Origin: Nematostella vectensis
Lineage: Eukaryota; Cnidaria; Anthozoa; Actiniaria; Edwardsiidae
NCBI RefSeq assembly: GCF_932526225.1
Contig: NC_064037.1
Span: 16,122,601-16,186,600 of the forward strand
Reading direction: 5' to 3'
Length of the DNA: 64,000 nt
The notes under the pieces: generated by a model
Database searches by the model: none
Told to the model about the DNA's origin: nothing
The model's input: only the letters and a program-made list of their open reading frames with translations
In this document: one piece after another, positions 23,501-40,190 of the stretch
Position numbering within the stretch: the stretch's first letter is position 1
Layout of the letters: each line of letters starts with the position of its first letter
Program-made: the position numbers and the translations under genes

Positions 23501-26500
23501 CACATAACGACACGCACACAGTAGGCACATAACCACACGCACACAGTGGGCACATAACCACACGCACACAGTAGGCACATAACCACACGCACACAGTGGG
23601 CACATAACCACACGCACACAGTGGGCACATAACGACACGCACACAGTAGGCACATAACGACACGCACACAGTAGGCACATAACGACACGCACACAGTAGC
23701 CACATAACGACACGCACACAGTAGCCACATAACGACACGCACACAGTAGCCACATAACGACACGCACACAGTAGGCACATAACGACAGGCACACAGTAGG
23801 CACATAACGACACGCACACAGTAGGCACATAACCACACGCACACAGTGGGCACATAACGACACGCACACAGTGGGCACATAACCACACGCACACAGTGGG
23901 CACATAACCACACGCACACAGTGGGCACATAACGACACGCACACAGTGGGCACAGATAGACACGCACAGTGGGCACATAACGACACGCACACAGTGAGCA
24001 CATAACGACACGCACAGTGGGCACATAACGACACGCACACAATGGGCACATAACGACACACACACAGTAGGCACATAACGACACGCACACAGTAGGCACA
24101 TAACGACACGCACACAGTGGGCACAGATAGACACGCACAGTGGGCACATAACCACACGCACACAGTGGGCACATAACGACACGCACACAGTGGGCACATA
24201 ACCACACGCACACAGTGGGCACATAACGACAGGCACACAGTAGGCACATAACCACACGCACACAGTAGGCACATAACGACAGGCACACAGTGGGCACATA
24301 ACGACACGCACACAGTGGGCACATAACGACAGGCACACAGTGGGCACATAACGACACGCACACAGTGGGCACATAACGACACGCACACAGTAGGCACATA
24401 ACGACAGGCACACAGTAGGCACATAACGACACGCACACAGTGGGCACATAACGACACGCACACAGTGGGCACATAACGACACGCACAAAGTGGACACATA
24501 ACGACACGCACACAGTGGGCACGTAACGACAGGCACACAGTGGGCACATAACGACACGCACACAGTGGGCACATAACGACACGCACACAGTAGGCACATA
24601 ACGACACGCACACAGTAGGCACATAACGACCCGCACACAGTGGGCACATAACGACACGCACACAGTGGGCACATAACGACACGCACACAGTGGACACATA
24701 ACGACACGCACACAGTGGGCACATAACGACAGGCACACAGTAGGCACATAACGACACGCACACAGTAGGCACATAACGACACGCACACAGTAGGCACATA
24801 ACCACACGCACACAGTGGGCACATAACGACACGCACACAGTGGGCACATAACGACACGCACACAGTAGGCACATAACGACAGGCACACAGTAGGCACATA
24901 ACGACACGCACACAGTGGGCACATAACGACACGCACACAGTGGGCACATAACGACACGCACACAGCGGGAACATAACGACACGCACACAGTGGGCACATA
25001 ACGACACGCACACAGTAGGCACATAACGACACGCACACAGTAGGCACATAACGACACGCACACAGTAGGCACATAACGACACGCACACAGTGGGCACATA
25101 ACGACACGCACACAGTAGGCACATAACGACACGCACACAGTGGGCACATAACGACACGCACACAGTGGGCACATAACGACACGCACACAGTGGGCACATA
25201 ACGACACGCACACAGTGGGCACATAACGACACGCACACAGTGGGCACATAACGACACGCACACAGTGGGCACATAACGACACGCACACAGTGGGCACATA
25301 ACGACACGCACACATTGGGCACATAACGACACGCACACATTGGGCACATAACGACACGCACACAGTAGGAACATAACCACACGCACACAGTGGGCACATA
25401 ACGACACGCACACAGTGGGCACATAACGACACGCACACAGTCGGCACATAACGACATGCAGACAGTGGGCACATAACCACACGCACACAGTAGGCACATA
25501 ACGACACGCAAACAGTAGGCACATAACGACACGCACACAGTAGGCACATAACGACACGCAAACAGTAGGCACATAACGACACGCACACAGTAGGCACATA
25601 ACGACACGCACACAGTGGGCACATAACCACACGCACACAGTGGTCACATAACCACACGCACACAGTGGTCACATAACGACACGCATACAGTGGGCACATA
25701 ACCACACGCACACAGTAGGCACATAACGACACGCACACAGTAGCCACATAACCACACGCACACAGTGGGCACATAACCACACGCACACAGTAGGCACATA
25801 ACGACAGGCACACAGTGGGCACATAACGACACGCACATAGTGGGCACATAACCACACGCACACAGTGGGCACATAACCACACGCACACAGTGGTCACATA
25901 ACCACACGCACACAGTGGGCACATAACCACACGCACACAGTAGGCACATAACGACAGGCACACAGTGGGCACATAACGACACGCACACAGTGGGCACATA
26001 ACGACACGCACACAGTGGGCACATAACGACACGCACACAGTGGGCACATAACGACACGCACACAGTGGGCACATAACGACACGCACACAGTGGGCACATA
26101 ACGACACGCACACAGTAGGCACATAACGACACGCACACAGTAGGCACATAACCACACGCACACAGTGGGCACATAAAGACACGCACACAGTAGGCACATA
26201 ACCACACGCACACAGTGGGAACATAACCACACGCACACAGTGGGCACATAACGACACGCACACAGTGGGCACATAACCACACGCATACAGTAGGCACATA
26301 ACGACACGCACACAGTGGGCACATAACGACACGCACACAGTAGGCACATAACCACACGCACACAGTGGACACATAAAGACACGCACACAGTAGGCACATA
26401 ACGACACGCACACAGTAGGCACATAACGAGACGCACACAGTAGGCACATAACGACAGGCACACAGTAGGCACATAACCACACGCACACAGTGGGCACATA

Positions 26501-29500
26501 AAGACACGCACACAGTAGGCACATAACCACACGCACACAGTGGGCATATAACCACACGCACACAGTGGGCACATAACGACACGCACACAGTGGGCACATA
26601 ACCACACGCACACAGTAGGCACATAACGACACGCACACAGTGGGCACATAACGACACGCACACAGTAGGCACATAACGACACGCACACAGTGGGCACATA
26701 ACGACAGGCACACAGTAGGCACATAACGACACGCACACAGTAGGCACATAACGACACGCACACAGTAGCCACATAACGACACGCACACAGTAGGCACATA
26801 ACGACAGGCACACAGTAGGCACATAACCACACGCACACAGTGGGCACATAACGACACGCACACAGTAGGCACATAACCACACGCACACAGTGGGCACGCA
26901 CACAGTAGGCACATAACGACAGGCAAACAGTAGGCACATAACCACACGCACACAGTGGGCATATAACGACACGCACACAGTGGGCACATAAAGTCACGTA
27001 CACAGTAGCCACATAACCACACGCACACAGTAGGCACATAACCACACGCACACAGTGGGCACATAACCACACGCACACAGTGGGCACATAACGACACGCA
27101 CACAGTGGGCACATAACCACACGCACACAGTGGGCACATAACCACACGCACACAGTGGGCACATAACGACACGCACACAGTAGGCACATAACCACACGCA
27201 CACAGTGGGCACATAACCACACGCACACAGTAGGCACATAACCACACGCACACAGTGGGCACATAACCACACGCACACAGTGGGCACATAACGACACGCA
27301 CACAGTAGCCACATAACGACAGGCACACAGTAGGCACATAACGACACGCACACAGTGGGCACATAAAGACACGCACACAGTAGGCACATAACGACACGCA
27401 CACAGTGGGCACATAACGACACGCACACAGTGGACACATAACGACACGCGCACAGTGGGCACATAACGACACGCACACAGTGGGCACATAACGACACGCA
27501 CACAGTGGGCACATAACGACACGCACACAGTGGGCACATAACCACACGCACACAGTAGGCACATAACCACACGCACACAGTGGGCACATAACGACACGCA
27601 CACAGTGGGCACATAACGACACGCACACAGTGGGCACATAACCACACGCACACAGTAGGCACATAACGACAGGCACACAGTGGGCACATAACCACACGCA
27701 CACAGTAGGCACATAACCACACGCACACAGTGGGCACATAACCACACGCACACAGTGGTCACATAACCACACGCACACAGTGGTCACATAACGACACGCA
27801 TACAGTGGGCACATAACCACACGCACACAGTAGGCACATAACGACACGCACACAGTAGCCACATAACCACACGCACACAGTAGGCACATAACGACACGCA
27901 CACAGTGGGCACATAACGACAGGCACACAGTAGGCACATAACGACACGCACACAGTAGGCACATAACGGCACGCACACAGTGGGCACATAACGACAGGCA
28001 CACAGTGGGCACATAACGACACGCACACAGTGGGCACATAACGACACGCACACAGTGGGCACATAACCACACGCACACAGTAGGCACATAACGACAGGCA
28101 CACAGTGGGCACATAACCACACGCACACAGTAGGCACATAACCACACGCACACAGTAAGCATATAACGACACGCACACAGTGGGCACATAACGACACGCA
28201 CACAGTAGCCACATAACCACACGCACACAGTAGGCACATAACCACACGCACACAGTGGGCACATAACGACACGCACACAGTGGGCACATAACGACACGCA
28301 CACAGTGGGCACATAACCACACGCACACAGTGGGCACATAACGACACGCACACAGTAGCCACATAACGACACGCACACAGTAGCCACATAACGACACGCA
28401 CACAGTAGGCACATAACGACAGGCACAAATTAGGCACATAACGACACGCACACAGTAGGCACATAACCACACGCACACAGTGGGCACATAACGACACGCA
28501 CACAGTGGGCACATAACCACACGCACACAGTGGGCACATAACCACACGCACACAGTGGGCACATAACGACACGCACACAGTGGGCACAGATAGACACGCA
28601 CAGTGGGCACATAACGACACGCACACAGTGAGCACATAACGACACGCACAGTGGGCACATAACGACACGCACACAGTGGGCACATAACGACACACACACA
28701 GTAGGCACATAACGACACGCACACAGTAGGCACATAACGACACGCACACAGTGGGCACAGATAGACACGCACAGTGGGCACATAACCACACGCACACAGT
28801 GGGCACATAACGACACGCACACAGTGGGCACATAACCACACGCACACAGTGGGCACATAACGACAGGCACACAGTAGGCACATAACCACACGCACACAGT
28901 AGGCACATAACGACAGGCACACAGTGGGCACATAACGACACGCACACAGTGGGCACATAACCACACGCACACAGTAGGCACATAACGACACGCACACAGT
29001 GGGCACATAACGACACGCACACAGTAGGCACATAACGACACGCACACAGTAGGCACATAACGACAGGCACACAGTAGGCACATAACGACACGCACACAGT
29101 AGGCACATAACGACACGCACACAGTAGCCACATAACGACACGCACACAGTAGGCACATAACGACAGGCACACAGTAGGCACATAACCACACGCACACAGT
29201 GGGCACATAACGACACGCACACAGTAGGCACATAACCACACGCACACAGTGGGCACGCACACAGTAGGCACATAACGACAGGCACACAGTAGGCACATAA
29301 CCACACGCACACAGTGGGCATATAACGACACGCACACAGTGGGCACATAACGACACGTACACAGTAGCCACATAACCACACGCACACAGTAGGCACATAA
29401 CCACACGCACACAGTGGGCACATAACCACACGCACACAGTGGGCACATAACGACACGCACACAGTGGGCACATAACCACACGCACACAGTGGGCACATAA

Positions 29501-29650
29501 CCACACGCACACAGTGGGCACATAACGACACGCACACAGTAGGCACATAACCACACGCACACAGTGGGCACATAACCACACGCACACAGTAGGCACATAA
29601 CCACACGCACACAGTGGGCACATAACCACACGCACACAGTGGGCACATAA
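17575..29650. repeat. Tandem higher-order duplication, period 6018 bp (two copies)
   Basis: Copies lie at about 17.58-23.60 kb and 23.60-29.62 kb. Landmarks recur at exactly 6018 bp: GACCCGC at 18610 and 24628; ACGCATAC at 19663 and 25681, and at 21778 and 27796; the 15-bp short unit at 23233 and 29251; AGATAG at 17936 and 23954, and at 22741 and 28759. Outside these limits the unit order diverges. Copies differ by scattered single substitutions (for example an extra CATAC variant near 26281). Confidence 0.9.
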
Positions 29651-32600
29651 CGACACGCACACAGTAGCCACATAACGACAGGCACACAGTAGGCACATAA
29701 CGACACGCACACAGTGGGCACATAAAGACACGCACACAGTAGGCACATAACGACACGCACACAGTGGGCACATAACGACACGCACACAGTGGACACATAA
29801 CGACACGCGCACAGTGGGCACATAACGACACGCACACAGTGGGCACATAACGACACGCACACAGTGGGCACATAACGACACGCACACAGTGGGCACATAA
29901 CCACACGCACACAGTAGGCACATAACCACACGCACACAGTGGGCACATAACGACACGCACACAGTGGGCACAAAACGACACGCACACAGTGGGCACATAA
30001 CCACACGCACACAGTAGGCACATAACGACAGGCACACAGTGGGCACATAACCACACGCACACAGTAGGCACATAACCACACGCACACAGTGGGCACATAA
30101 CCACACGCACACAGTGGTCACATAACCACACGCACACAGTGGTCACATAACGACACGCATACAGTGGGCACATAACCACACGCACACAGTAGGCACATAA
30201 CGACACGCACACAGTAGCCACATAACCACACGCACACAGTAGGCACATAACGACACGCACACAGTGGGCACATAACGACAGGCACACAGTAGGAACATAA
30301 CGACACGCACACAGTAGGCACATAACGGCACGCACACAGTGGGCACATAACGACACGCACACAGTGGGCACATAACGACACGCACACAGTGGGCACATAA
30401 CCACACGCACACAGTAGGCACATAACGACAGGCACACAGTGGGCACATAACCACACGCACACAGTAGGCACATAACCACACGCACACAGTAAGCATATAA
30501 CGACACGCACACAGTGGGCACATAACGACACGCACACAGTAGCCACATAACCACACGCACACAGTAGGCACATAACCACACGCACACAGTGGGCACATAA
30601 CGACACGCACACAGTGGGCACATAACGACACGCACACAGTGGGCACATAACCACACGCACACAGTGGGCACATAACGACACGCACACAGTAGGCACATAA
30701 CGACACGCACACAGTAGGCACATAACGACACGCACACAGTAGCCACATAACGACACGCACACAGTAGCCACATAACGACACGCACACAGTAGGCACATAA
30801 CGACAGGCACACAGTAGGCACATAACGACACGCACACAGTAGGCACATAACCACACGCACACAGTGGGCACATAACGACACGCACACAGTGGGCACATAA
30901 CCACACGCACACAGTGGGCACATAACCACACGCACACAGTGGGCACATAACGACACGCACACAGTGGGCACAGATAGACACGCACAGTGGGCACATAACG
31001 ACACGCACACAGTGAGCACATAACGACACGCACAGTGGGCACATAACGACACGCACACAGTGGGCACATAACGACACACACACAGTAGGCACATAACGAC
31101 ACGCACACAGTAGGCACATAACGACACGCACACAGTGGGCACAGATAGACACGCACAGTGGGCACATAACCACACGCACACAGTGGGCACATAACGACAC
31201 GCACACAGTGGGCACATAACCACACGCACACAGTGGGCACATAACGACAGGCACACAGTAGGCATATAACCACACGCACACAGTAGGCACATAACGACAG
31301 GCACACAGTGGGCACATAACGACACGCACACAGTGGGCACATAACGACAGGCACACAGTGGGCACATAACGACACGCACACAGTGGGCACATAACGACAC
31401 GCACACAGTAGGCACATAACGACAGGCACACAGTAGGCACATAACGACACGCACACAGTGGGCACATAACGACACGCACACAGTGGGCACATAACGACAC
31501 GCACACAGTGGACACATAACGACACGCACACAGTAGGCATATAACGACAGGCACACAGTAGGCACATAACGACACGCACACAGTGGGCACATAAAGACAC
31601 GCACACAGTAGGCACATAACGACACGCACACAGTTGGCACATAACGACACGCACACAGTGGACACATAACGACACGCGCACAGTGGGCACATAACGACAG
31701 GCACACAGTGGGCACATAACGACACGCACACAGTGGGCACATAACGACACGCACACAGTGGGCACATAACCACACGCACACAGTAGGCACATAACCACAC
31801 GCACACAGTGGGCACAGATAGACACTCACAGTGGGCACATAACCACACGCACACAGTGGGCACATAACCACACGCACACAGTAGGCACATAACGACAGGC
31901 ACACAGTGGGCACATAACCACACGCACACAGTGGGCACATAACCACACGCACACAGTGGGCAGATAACGACACGCACACAGTGGGCACATAACGACACGC
32001 ACACAGTAGGCACATAACCACACGCACACAGTGGGCACATAACCACACGCACACAGTGGGCACATAACGACACGCACACAGTAGGCACATAACGACAGGC
32101 ACACAGTAGGCACATAACGACACGCACACAGTGGGCACATAACGACACGCACACAGTGGGCACATAACGACACGCACACAGTGGACACATAACGACACGC
32201 ACACAGTAGGCACATAACCACACGCACACAGTGGGCACATAACCACACGCACACAGTGGGCACATAACGACACGCACACAGTGGGCACATAACCACACGC
32301 ACACAGTGGGCACATAACCACACGCACACAGTGGGCACATAACGACACGCACACAGTGGGCACATAACGACACGCACACAGTGGACACATAACGACACGC
32401 ACACAGTAGGCACATAACCACACGCACACAGTGGGCACATAACCACACGCACACAGTAAGCACATAACGACACGCACACAGTGGGCACATAACCACACGC
32501 ACACAGTGGGCACATAACCACACGCACACAGTGGGCACATAACGACACGCACACAGTAGGCACATAACCACACGCACACAGTGGGCACATAACCACACGC

Positions 32601-35600
32601 ACAGAGTAGGCACATAACCACACGCACACAGTGGGCACATAACCACACGCACACAGTGGGCACATAACGACACGCACACAGTAGCCATATAACGACAGGC
32701 ACACAGTAGGCACATAACGACACGCACACAGTGGGCACATAAAGACACGCACACAGTAGGCACATAACGACACGCACACAGTGGGCACATAACGACACGC
32801 ACACAGTGGACACATAACGACACGCGCACAGTGGGCACATAACGACAGGCACACAGTGGGCACATAACGACACGCACACAGTGGGCACATAACGACACGC
32901 ACACAGTGGGCACATAACCACACGCACACAGTAGGCACATAACCACACGCACACAGTGGGCACATAACGACACGCACACAGTGGGCACATAACGACACGC
33001 ACACAGTGGGCACATAACCACACGCACACAGTAGGCACATAACGACACGCACACAGTAGCCACATAACCACACGCACACAGTAGGCACATAACCACACGC
33101 ACACAGTGGGCACATAACGACACGCACACAGTGGGCACATAACGACACGCACACAGTGGGCACATAACCACACGCACACAGTGGGCACATAACGACACGC
33201 ACACAGTAGGCACATAACGACACGCACACAGTAGGCACATAACGACACGCACACAGTAGGCACATAACGACACGCACACAGTAGGCACATAACGACACGC
33301 ACACAGTAGGCACATAACAACAGGCACACAGTAGGCACATAACGACACGCACACAGTAGGCACATAACCACACGCACACAGTGGGCACATAACGACACGC
33401 ACACAGTGGACACATAACCACACGCACACAGTGGGCACATAACCACACGCACACAGTGGGCACATAACGACACGCACACAGTGGGCACAGATAGACACGC
33501 ACAGTGGGCACATAACGACACGCACACAGTGAGCACATAACGACACGCACAGTGGGCACATAACGACACGCACACAGTGGGCACATAACGACACACACAC
33601 AGTAGGCACATAACAACACGCACACAGTAGGCACATAACGACACGCACACAGTGGGCACAGATAGACACGCACAGTGGGCACATAACCACACGAACACAG
33701 TGGGCACATAACGACACGCACACAGTGGGCACATAACCACACGCACACAGTGGGCACATAACGACAGGCACACAGTAGGCACATAACCACACGCACACAG
33801 TAGGCACATAACGACAGGCACACAGTGGGCACATAACGACACGCACACAGTGGGCACATAACGACAGGCACACAGTGGGCACATAACGACACGCACACAG
33901 TGGGCACATAACGACACGCACACAGTAGGCACATAACGACAGGCACACAGTAGGCACATAACGACACGCACACAGTGGGCACATAACGACACGCACACAG
34001 TGGGCACATAACGACACGCACACAGTGGACACATAACGACACGCACACAGTAGGCACATAACCACACGCACACAGTGGGCACATAACCACACGCACACAG
34101 TGGGCACATAACCACACGCACACAGTGGGCACATAACCACACGCACACAGTAGGCACATAACCACACGCACACAGTGGGCACATAACCACACGCACACAG
34201 TGGGCACATAACGACACGCACACAGTAGCCATATAACGACAGGCACACAGTAGGCACATAACGACACGCACACAGTAGGCACATAAAGACACGCACACAG
34301 TAGGCACATAACGACACGCACACAGTGGGCACATAACGACACGCACACAGTGGACACATAACGACACGCGCACAGTGGGCACATAACGACAGGCACACAG
34401 TGGGCACATAACGACACGCACACAGTGGGCACATAACGACACGCACACAGTGGGCACATAACCACACGCACACAGTAGGCACATAACCACACGCACACAG
34501 TGGGCACATAACGACACGCACACAGTGGGCACATAACGACACGCACACAGTGGGCACATAACCACACGCACACAGTAGGCACATAACGACACGCACACAG
34601 TGGGCACATAACGACACGCACACAGTAGGCACATAACGACACGCACACAGTAGGCACATAACGACAGGCACACAGTAGGCACATAACGACACGCACACAG
34701 TAGGCACATAACGACACGCACACAGTAGCCACATAACGACACGCACACAGTAGGCACATAACGACAGGCACACAGTAGGCACATAACCACACGCACACAG
34801 TGGGCACATAACGACACGCACACAGTAGGCACATAACCACACGCACACAGTGGGCACGCACACAGTAGGCACATAACGACAGGCACACAGTAGGCACATA
34901 ACCACACGCACACAGTGGGCATATAACGACACGCACACAGTGGGCACATAACGACACGTACACAGTAGCCACATAACCACACGCACACAGTAGGCACATA
35001 ACCACACGCACACAGTGGGCACATAACCACACGCACACAGTGGGCACATAACGACACGCACACAGTGGGCACATAACCACACGCACACAGTGGGCACATA
35101 ACCACACGCACACAGTGGGCACATAACGACACGCACACAGTAGGCACATAACCACACGCACACAGTGGGCACATAACCACACGCACACAGTAGGCACATA
35201 ACCACACGCACACAGTGGGCACATAACCACACGCACACAGTGGGCACATAACGACACGCACACAGTAGCCACATAACGACAGGCACACAGTAGGCACATA
35301 ACGACACGCACACAGTGGGCACATAAAGACACGCACACAGTAGGCACATAACGACACGCACACAGTGGGCACATAACGACACGCACACAGTGGACACATA
35401 ACGACACGCGCACAGTGGGCACATAACGACACGCACACAGTGGGCACATAACGACACGCACACAGTGGGCACATAACGACACGCACACAGTGGGCACATA
35501 ACCACACGCACACAGTAGGCACATAACCACACGCACACAGTGGGCACATAACGACACGCACACAGTGGGCACAAAACGACACGCACACAGTGGGCACATA

Positions 35601-38600
35601 ACCACACGCACACAGTAGGCACATAACGACAGGCACACAGTGGGCACATAACCACACGCACACAGTAGGCACATAACCACACGCACACAGTGGGCACATA
35701 ACCACACGCACACAGTGGTCACATAACCACACGCACACAGTGGTCACATAACGACACGCATACAGTGGGCACATAACCACACGCACACAGTAGGCACATA
35801 ACGACACGCACACAGTAGCCACATAACCACACGCACACAGTAGGCACATAACGACACGCACACAGTGGGCACATAACGACAGGCACACAGTAGGAACATA
35901 ACGACACGCACACAGTAGGCACATAACGGCACGCACACAGTGGGCACATAACGACACGCACACAGTGGGCACATAACGACACGCACACAGTGGGCACATA
36001 ACCACACGCACACAGTAGGCACATAACGACAGGCACACAGTGGGCACATAACCACACGCACACAGTAGGCACATAACCACACGCACACAGTAAGCATATA
36101 ACGACACGCACACAGTGGGCACATAACGACACGCACACAGTAGCCACATAACCACACGCACACAGTAGGCACATAACCACACGCACACAGTGGGCACATA
36201 ACGACACGCACACAGTGGGCACATAACGACACGCACACAGTGGGCACATAACCACACGCACACAGTGGGCACATAACGACACGCACACAGTAGGCACATA
36301 ACGACACGCACACAGTAGGCACATAACGACACGCACACAGTAGCCACATAACGACACGCACACAGTAGCCACATAACGACACGCACACAGTAGGCACATA
36401 ACGACAGGCACACAGTAGGCACATAACGACACGCACACAGTAGGCACATAACCACACGCACACAGTGGGCACATAACGACACGCACACAGTGGGCACATA
36501 ACCACACGCACACAGTGGGCACATAACCACACGCACACAGTGGGCACATAACGACACGCACACAGTGGGCACAGATAGACACGCACAGTGGGCACATAAC
36601 GACACGCACACAGTGAGCACATAACGACACGCACAGTGGGCACATAACGACACGCACACAGTGGGCACATAACGACACACACACAGTAGGCACATAACGA
36701 CACGCACACAGTAGGCACATAACGACACGCACACAGTGGGCACAGATAGACACGCACAGTGGGCACATAACCACACGCACACAGTGGGCACATAACGACA
36801 CGCACACAGTGGGCACATAACCACACGCACACAGTGGGCACATAACGACAGGCACACAGTAGGCATATAACCACACGCACACAGTAGGCACATAACGACA
36901 GGCACACAGTGGGCACATAACGACACGCACACAGTGGGCACATAACGACAGGCACACAGTGGGCACATAACGACACGCACACAGTGGGCACATAACGACA
37001 CGCACACAGTAGGCACATAACGACAGGCACACAGTAGGCACATAACGACACGCACACAGTGGGCACATAACGACACGCACACAGTGGGCACATAACGACA
37101 CGCACACAGTGGACACATAACGACACGCACACAGTAGGCATATAACGACAGGCACACAGTAGGCACATAACGACACGCACACAGTGGGCACATAAAGACA
37201 CGCACACAGTAGGCACATAACGACACGCACACAGTGGGCACATAACGACACGCACACAGTGGACACATAACGACACGCGCACAGTGGGCACATAACGACA
37301 GGCACACAGTGGGCACATAACGACACGCACACAGTGGGCACATAACGACACGCACACAGTGGGCACATAACCACACGCACACAGTAGGCACATAACCACA
37401 CGCACACAGTGGGCACAGATAGACACTCACAGTGGGCACATAACCACACGCACACAGTGGGCACATAACCACACGCACACAGTAGGCACATAACGACAGG
37501 CACACAGTGGGCACATAACCACACGCACACAGTGGGCACATAACCACACGCACACAGTGGGCAGATAACGACACGCACACAGTGGGCACATAACGACACG
37601 CACACAGTAGGCACATAACCACACGCACACAGTGGGCACATAACCACACGCACACAGTGGGCACATAACGACACGCACACAGTAGGCACATAACGACAGG
37701 CACACAGTAGGCACATAACGACACGCACACAGTGGGCACATAACGACACGCACACAGTGGGCACATAACGACACGCACACAGTGGACACATAACGACACG
37801 CACACAGTAGGCACATAACCACACGCACACAGTGGGCACATAACCACACGCACACAGTGGGCACATAACGACACGCACACAGTGGGCACATAACCACACG
37901 CACACAGTGGGCACATAACCACACGCACACAGTGGGCACATAACGACACGCACACAGTGGGCACATAACGACACGCACACAGTGGACACATAACGACACG
38001 CACACAGTAGGCACATAACCACACGCACACAGTGGGCACATAACCACACGCACACAGTAAGCACATAACGACACGCACACAGTGGGCACATAACCACACG
38101 CACACAGTGGGCACATAACCACACGCACACAGTGGGCACATAACGACACGCACACAGTAGGCACATAACCACACGCACACAGTGGGCACATAACCACACG
38201 CACAGAGTAGGCACATAACCACACGCACACAGTGGGCACATAACCACACGCACACAGTGGGCACATAACGACACGCACACAGTAGCCATATAACGACAGG
38301 CACACAGTAGGCACATAACGACACGCACACAGTGGGCACATAAAGACACGCACACAGTAGGCACATAACGACACGCACACAGTGGGCACATAACGACACG
38401 CACACAGTGGACACATAACGACACGCGCACAGTGGGCACATAACGACAGGCACACAGTGGGCACATAACGACACGCACACAGTGGGCACATAACGACACG
38501 CACACAGTGGGCACATAACCACACGCACACAGTAGGCACATAACCACACGCACACAGTGGGCACATAACGACACGCACACAGTGGGCACATAACGACACG

Positions 38601-40190
38601 CACACAGTGGGCACATAACCACACGCACACAGTAGGCACATAACGACACGCACACAGTAGCCACATAACCACACGCACACAGTAGGCACATAACCACACG
38701 CACACAGTGGGCACATAACGACACGCACACAGTGGGCACATAACGACACGCACACAGTGGGCACATAACCACACGCACACAGTGGGCACATAACGACACG
38801 CACACAGTAGGCACATAACGACACGCACACAGTAGGCACATAACGACACGCACACAGTAGGCACATAACGACACGCACACAGTAGGCACATAACGACACG
38901 CACACAGTAGGCACATAACAACAGGCACACAGTAGGCACATAACGACACGCACACAGTAGGCACATAACCACACGCACACAGTGGGCACATAACGACACG
39001 CACACAGTGGACACATAACCACACGCACACAGTGGGCACATAACCACACGCACACAGTGGGCACATAACGACACGCACACAGTGGGCACAGATAGACACG
39101 CACAGTGGGCACATAACGACACGCACACAGTGAGCACATAACGACACGCACAGTGGGCACATAACGACACGCACACAGTGGGCACATAACGACACACACA
39201 CAGTAGGCACATAACAACACGCACACAGTAGGCACATAACGACACGCACACAGTGGGCACAGATAGACACGCACAGTGGGCACATAACCACACGAACACA
39301 GTGGGCACATAACGACACGCACACAGTGGGCACATAACCACACGCACACAGTGGGCACATAACGACAGGCACACAGTAGGCACATAACCACACGCACACA
39401 GTAGGCACATAACGACAGGCACACAGTGGGCACATAACGACACGCACACAGTGGGCACATAACGACAGGCACACAGTGGGCACATAACGACACGCACACA
39501 GTGGGCACATAACGACACGCACACAGTAGGCACATAACGACAGGCACACAGTAGGCACATAACGACACGCACACAGTGGGCACATAACGACACGCACACA
39601 GTGGGCACATAACGACACGCACACAGTGGACACATAACGACACGCACACAGTAGGCACATAACCACACGCACACAGTGGGCACATAACCACACGCACACA
39701 GTGGGCACATAACCACACGCACACAGTGGGCACATAACCACACGCACACAGTAGGCACATAACCACACGCACACAGTGGGCACATAACCACACGCACACA
39801 GTGGGCACATAACGACACGCACACAGTAGCCATATAACGACAGGCACACAGTAGGCACATAACGACACGCACACAGTAGGCACATAAAGACACGCACACA
39901 GTAGGCACATAACGACACGCACACAGTGGGCACATAACGACACGCACACAGTGGACACATAACGACACGCGCACAGTGGGCACATAACGACAGGCACACA
40001 GTGGGCACATAACGACACGCACACAGTGGGCACATAACGACACGCACACAGTGGGCACATAACCACACGCACACAGTAGGCACATAACCACACGCACACA
40101 GTGGGCACATAACGACACGCACACAGTGGGCACATAACGACACGCACACAGTGGGCACATAACCACACGCACACAGTAGGCACATAACGA
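28917..40190. repeat. Tandem higher-order duplication, period 5601 bp (two copies)
   Basis: Copies lie at about 28.92-34.52 kb and 34.52-40.12 kb. Landmarks recur at exactly 5601 bp: short unit 29251 and 34852; CACAAAAC variant at 29966 and 35567; ACGCATAC 30155 and 35756; ACAGAG 32601 and 38202; ACGAAC 33691 and 39292. The first copy starts inside the second copy of the 6018-bp duplication, so the 5601-bp event is the later of the two. Confidence 0.9.
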
